Shown: positions 9,138 to 10,139 of the stretch, in pieces
How the letters are laid out: every line of letters begins with the position of its first letter
Position numbering within the stretch: the first letter of the stretch is position 1
Source: Deltaproteobacteria bacterium
Lineage (GTDB): Bacteria; Desulfobacterota; DSM-4660; Desulfatiglandales; HGW-15
Direction: 5' to 3'
DNA length: 10,139 nt
Assembly: GCA_016932235.1 (NCBI GenBank)
Contig: JAFGDF010000189.1
Span: 1 to 10,139, forward strand
Notes under the pieces: model-generated
Seen by the model: the letters and a program-made list of their open reading frames with translations, nothing else
Told to the model about the DNA's origin: nothing
Database searches by the model: none
Made by a program: the position numbers and the translations under genes

Positions 9138-9806
9138 TCACCGTATTAGATTTAAAAACCTCTTCCAGTTAGGCCATGACCAGTATATTATAAGCGCCTT
9201 TCCCTTTATCTTATTGACCGAAACGAAGCCCCAGTATCTGCTGTCCTGGCTGTTGTCCCTGTTATCGCCCATTACGAATATCTGTCCTTCAGGAACCGTG
9301 ACGGGGCCGAAATTATCATATCTTATTATCTCATCAAGAATGTAATGCCGTACCCCTCCTAATTCTTCTTCATATTTCTGCGCGAATCTTATCTCCTGAT
9401 CCCGATATTCTTCAATATATTCACTCTCGACCTTTTTATTATTCACATAGAGCACATCCCTCCTGATCTCTACTGTATCCCCCCCCACTCCAATTATCCT
9501 CTTAATAAAATCTTTTCTTTCATCTTTGGGCCATTTAAAAACGACGATATCACCTCTTTGAGGTTCCTTGAATTCTATCAAATAACGGTCGATAATAGGA
9601 ATTTTTATACCGTAGATAAACTTGTTCACCAGCAGGTGATCCCCTACCAGCAGAGTAGGTTTCATGGACCCGGAAGGAATCTTAAAAGCCTGAATAATAA
9701 ACGTTCTTATAAACAATGCGAGTAATATGGCTATTACCGCGGCTTCCGCATATTCTCTAATGGCGCTCTTTTGTTTTACGGTCTGGTTGTTTTTATCCTT
9801 CTCCAA
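9138..9806 (-). CDS. lepB: Signal peptidase I
   Basis: This 222-residue inner-membrane serine protease removes signal peptides from exported proteins. After a short polar N-terminus, one hydrophobic segment (about 20-40) anchors it. The catalytic domain then faces outward, with box B PSGSMKPTL carrying nucleophile Ser47. Box D, FIKRIIGVGGD, carries the general base Lys102. Box E, GDNRDNSQDSRYWG, lies near residue 185. Length is typical of the single-anchor bacterial type. The start is TTG 9806, preceded by AGGAGG with 5-nt spacing, one of the strongest ribosome sites in the window; no ATG fits. No lepA or other export gene is within the window. The gene downstream on the same strand is the barrel/cNMP protein after 128 bp, so co-transcription is possible. 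Confidence 0.97.
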   Translation of the reverse strand: MEKDKNNQTVKQKSAIREYAEAAVIAILLALFIRTFIIQAFKIPSGSMKPTLLVGDHLLVNKFIYGIKIPIIDRYLIEFKEPQRGDIVVFKWPKDERKDFIKRIIGVGGDTVEIRRDVLYVNNKKVESEYIEEYRDQEIRFAQKYEEELGGVRHYILDEIIRYDNFGPVTVPEGQIFVMGDNRDNSQDSRYWGFVSVNKIKGKALIIYWSWPNWKRFLNLIR

Positions 9807-9872
9807 GTGGACCTCCTAGCAATCTCTCGAACTCTGTCCGAAAGGCACCTGTTAAAATTTTTATTTATCCTT

Positions 9873-9924
9873 ATTATATTCAAGTGTTTTCTGCAAAGAT
9901 TTTTTCTCAGCATAGAAAAAATCT
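9873..9924 (-). promoter_or_regulatory. lepB leader region: hairpin and possible -10 box
   Basis: AGATTTTTTCT (9897-9907) is a perfect 11-bp inverted match to AGAAAAAATCT (9914-9924), with loop CAGCAT. A perfect TATAAT (9878-9873, minus strand) follows 18 nt later. The matching -35 position would be AATCTT, inside the hairpin arm, and is poor. If transcription starts further upstream, the hairpin is part of the lepB leader RNA. Confidence 0.4.
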
Positions 9925-9951
9925 GTTCACAAAATAAAAACAACAAAATAT

Positions 9952-9992
9952 TATGAGCCGTTTGTCGGGCAAAGTCCGACAAACGGCTCATA
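9952..9992 (-). terminator. Strong hairpin, probably a terminator for an upstream minus-strand gene
   Basis: ATGAGCCGTTTGTCGG (9953-9968) pairs perfectly with its complement at 9976-9991 around a 7-nt loop, and one more T-A pair makes 17 bp. On the minus strand a U-rich but interrupted tract follows. On the plus strand there is none. Termination of a gene lying beyond the right edge is the best reading, but 10000-10139 shows no coding end, so a free-standing structured element is possible. Confidence 0.5.
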
Positions 9993-10139
9993 TTCATTAT
10001 CCTCTGATCTGAATGGCTGGTATGGCATTCTGAATGAAACAAGCGAAATAGGTCAAAATCTTTCACTTCTATTATTTCTGTTGTGACCCGGCCCTGAAAA
10101 CATATACAATATATAGTGTTAATTTAACATATTATATAC
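9993..10139. other. AT-rich gene-free end of the window
   Basis: No convincing gene is seen in 9993-10139. It becomes very AT-rich after 10100 and contains a small perfect palindrome TGTTAA-T-TTAACA (10117-10129) next to ATATA runs. This could be a regulator site for a gene outside the window, or chance. The full gene-free stretch is 9807-10139, its left part holding the lepB leader and the two hairpins. Confidence 0.5.

Noticed and set aside
9776..10066. Minus-strand open frame of 96 codons upstream of lepB.
   Set aside because: It passes through both perfect hairpins, overlaps the lepB start and has no Shine-Dalgarno or recognisable protein features.

Overview
The window looks like a piece of chromosome from an anaerobic, Gram-negative-type bacterium of moderate G+C content. 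Desulfobacterota or Nitrospirota would fit, but this is inferred from gene content and was not tested. The main clue is a full-length, single-chain pyruvate:ferredoxin oxidoreductase (NifJ), the oxygen-sensitive pyruvate-oxidising enzyme of anaerobes.

Left part (1-1515) is accessory, scarred DNA. On the minus strand lies the 3' half of a family 3 solute-binding protein gene, frameshifted at a dinucleotide tract (219-547). It is followed at once by the 5' end of a second gene of the same family that runs off the window (1-197). This looks like a tandem duplication whose first copy was truncated. Facing away on the plus strand are the C-terminal third of a tyrosine recombinase (683-970) and an apparently intact two-gene toxin-antitoxin operon (1055-1515) with its own sigma70-like promoter.

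Middle part (1516-5785). After a hairpin-rich spacer come two minus-strand tRNA genes, Arg(UCG) then Lys(CUU). They have a TTGACA promoter at one end and an intrinsic terminator at the other. A structured, inverted-repeat-bounded element of about 200 bp (2071-2270) separates them from nifJ and reaches past the nifJ stop codon into its last codons. nifJ (2258-5785) keeps all the cysteines for its three clusters and its thiamine-diphosphate motifs.

Right part (5786-10139). A Nudix hydrolase (plus strand) is divergent from nifJ. It ends 9 bp from a convergent 856-residue protein of unusual architecture: an unrecognised helical N-terminus, a metal-dependent TIM barrel of the endonuclease IV / xylose-isomerase-like superfamily, a linker, then two consecutive cyclic-nucleotide-binding domains. 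I can place all nine metal ligands of endonuclease IV in the barrel by order and spacing. Both nucleotide-binding domains keep the phosphate-binding Gly-Glu and Arg. This candidate cyclic-nucleotide-controlled metalloenzyme is the most interesting object here. Upstream on the same strand is lepB (signal peptidase I, TTG start with a strong Shine-Dalgarno). Two strong hairpins lie beyond it in a gene-free stretch at the window's right end.
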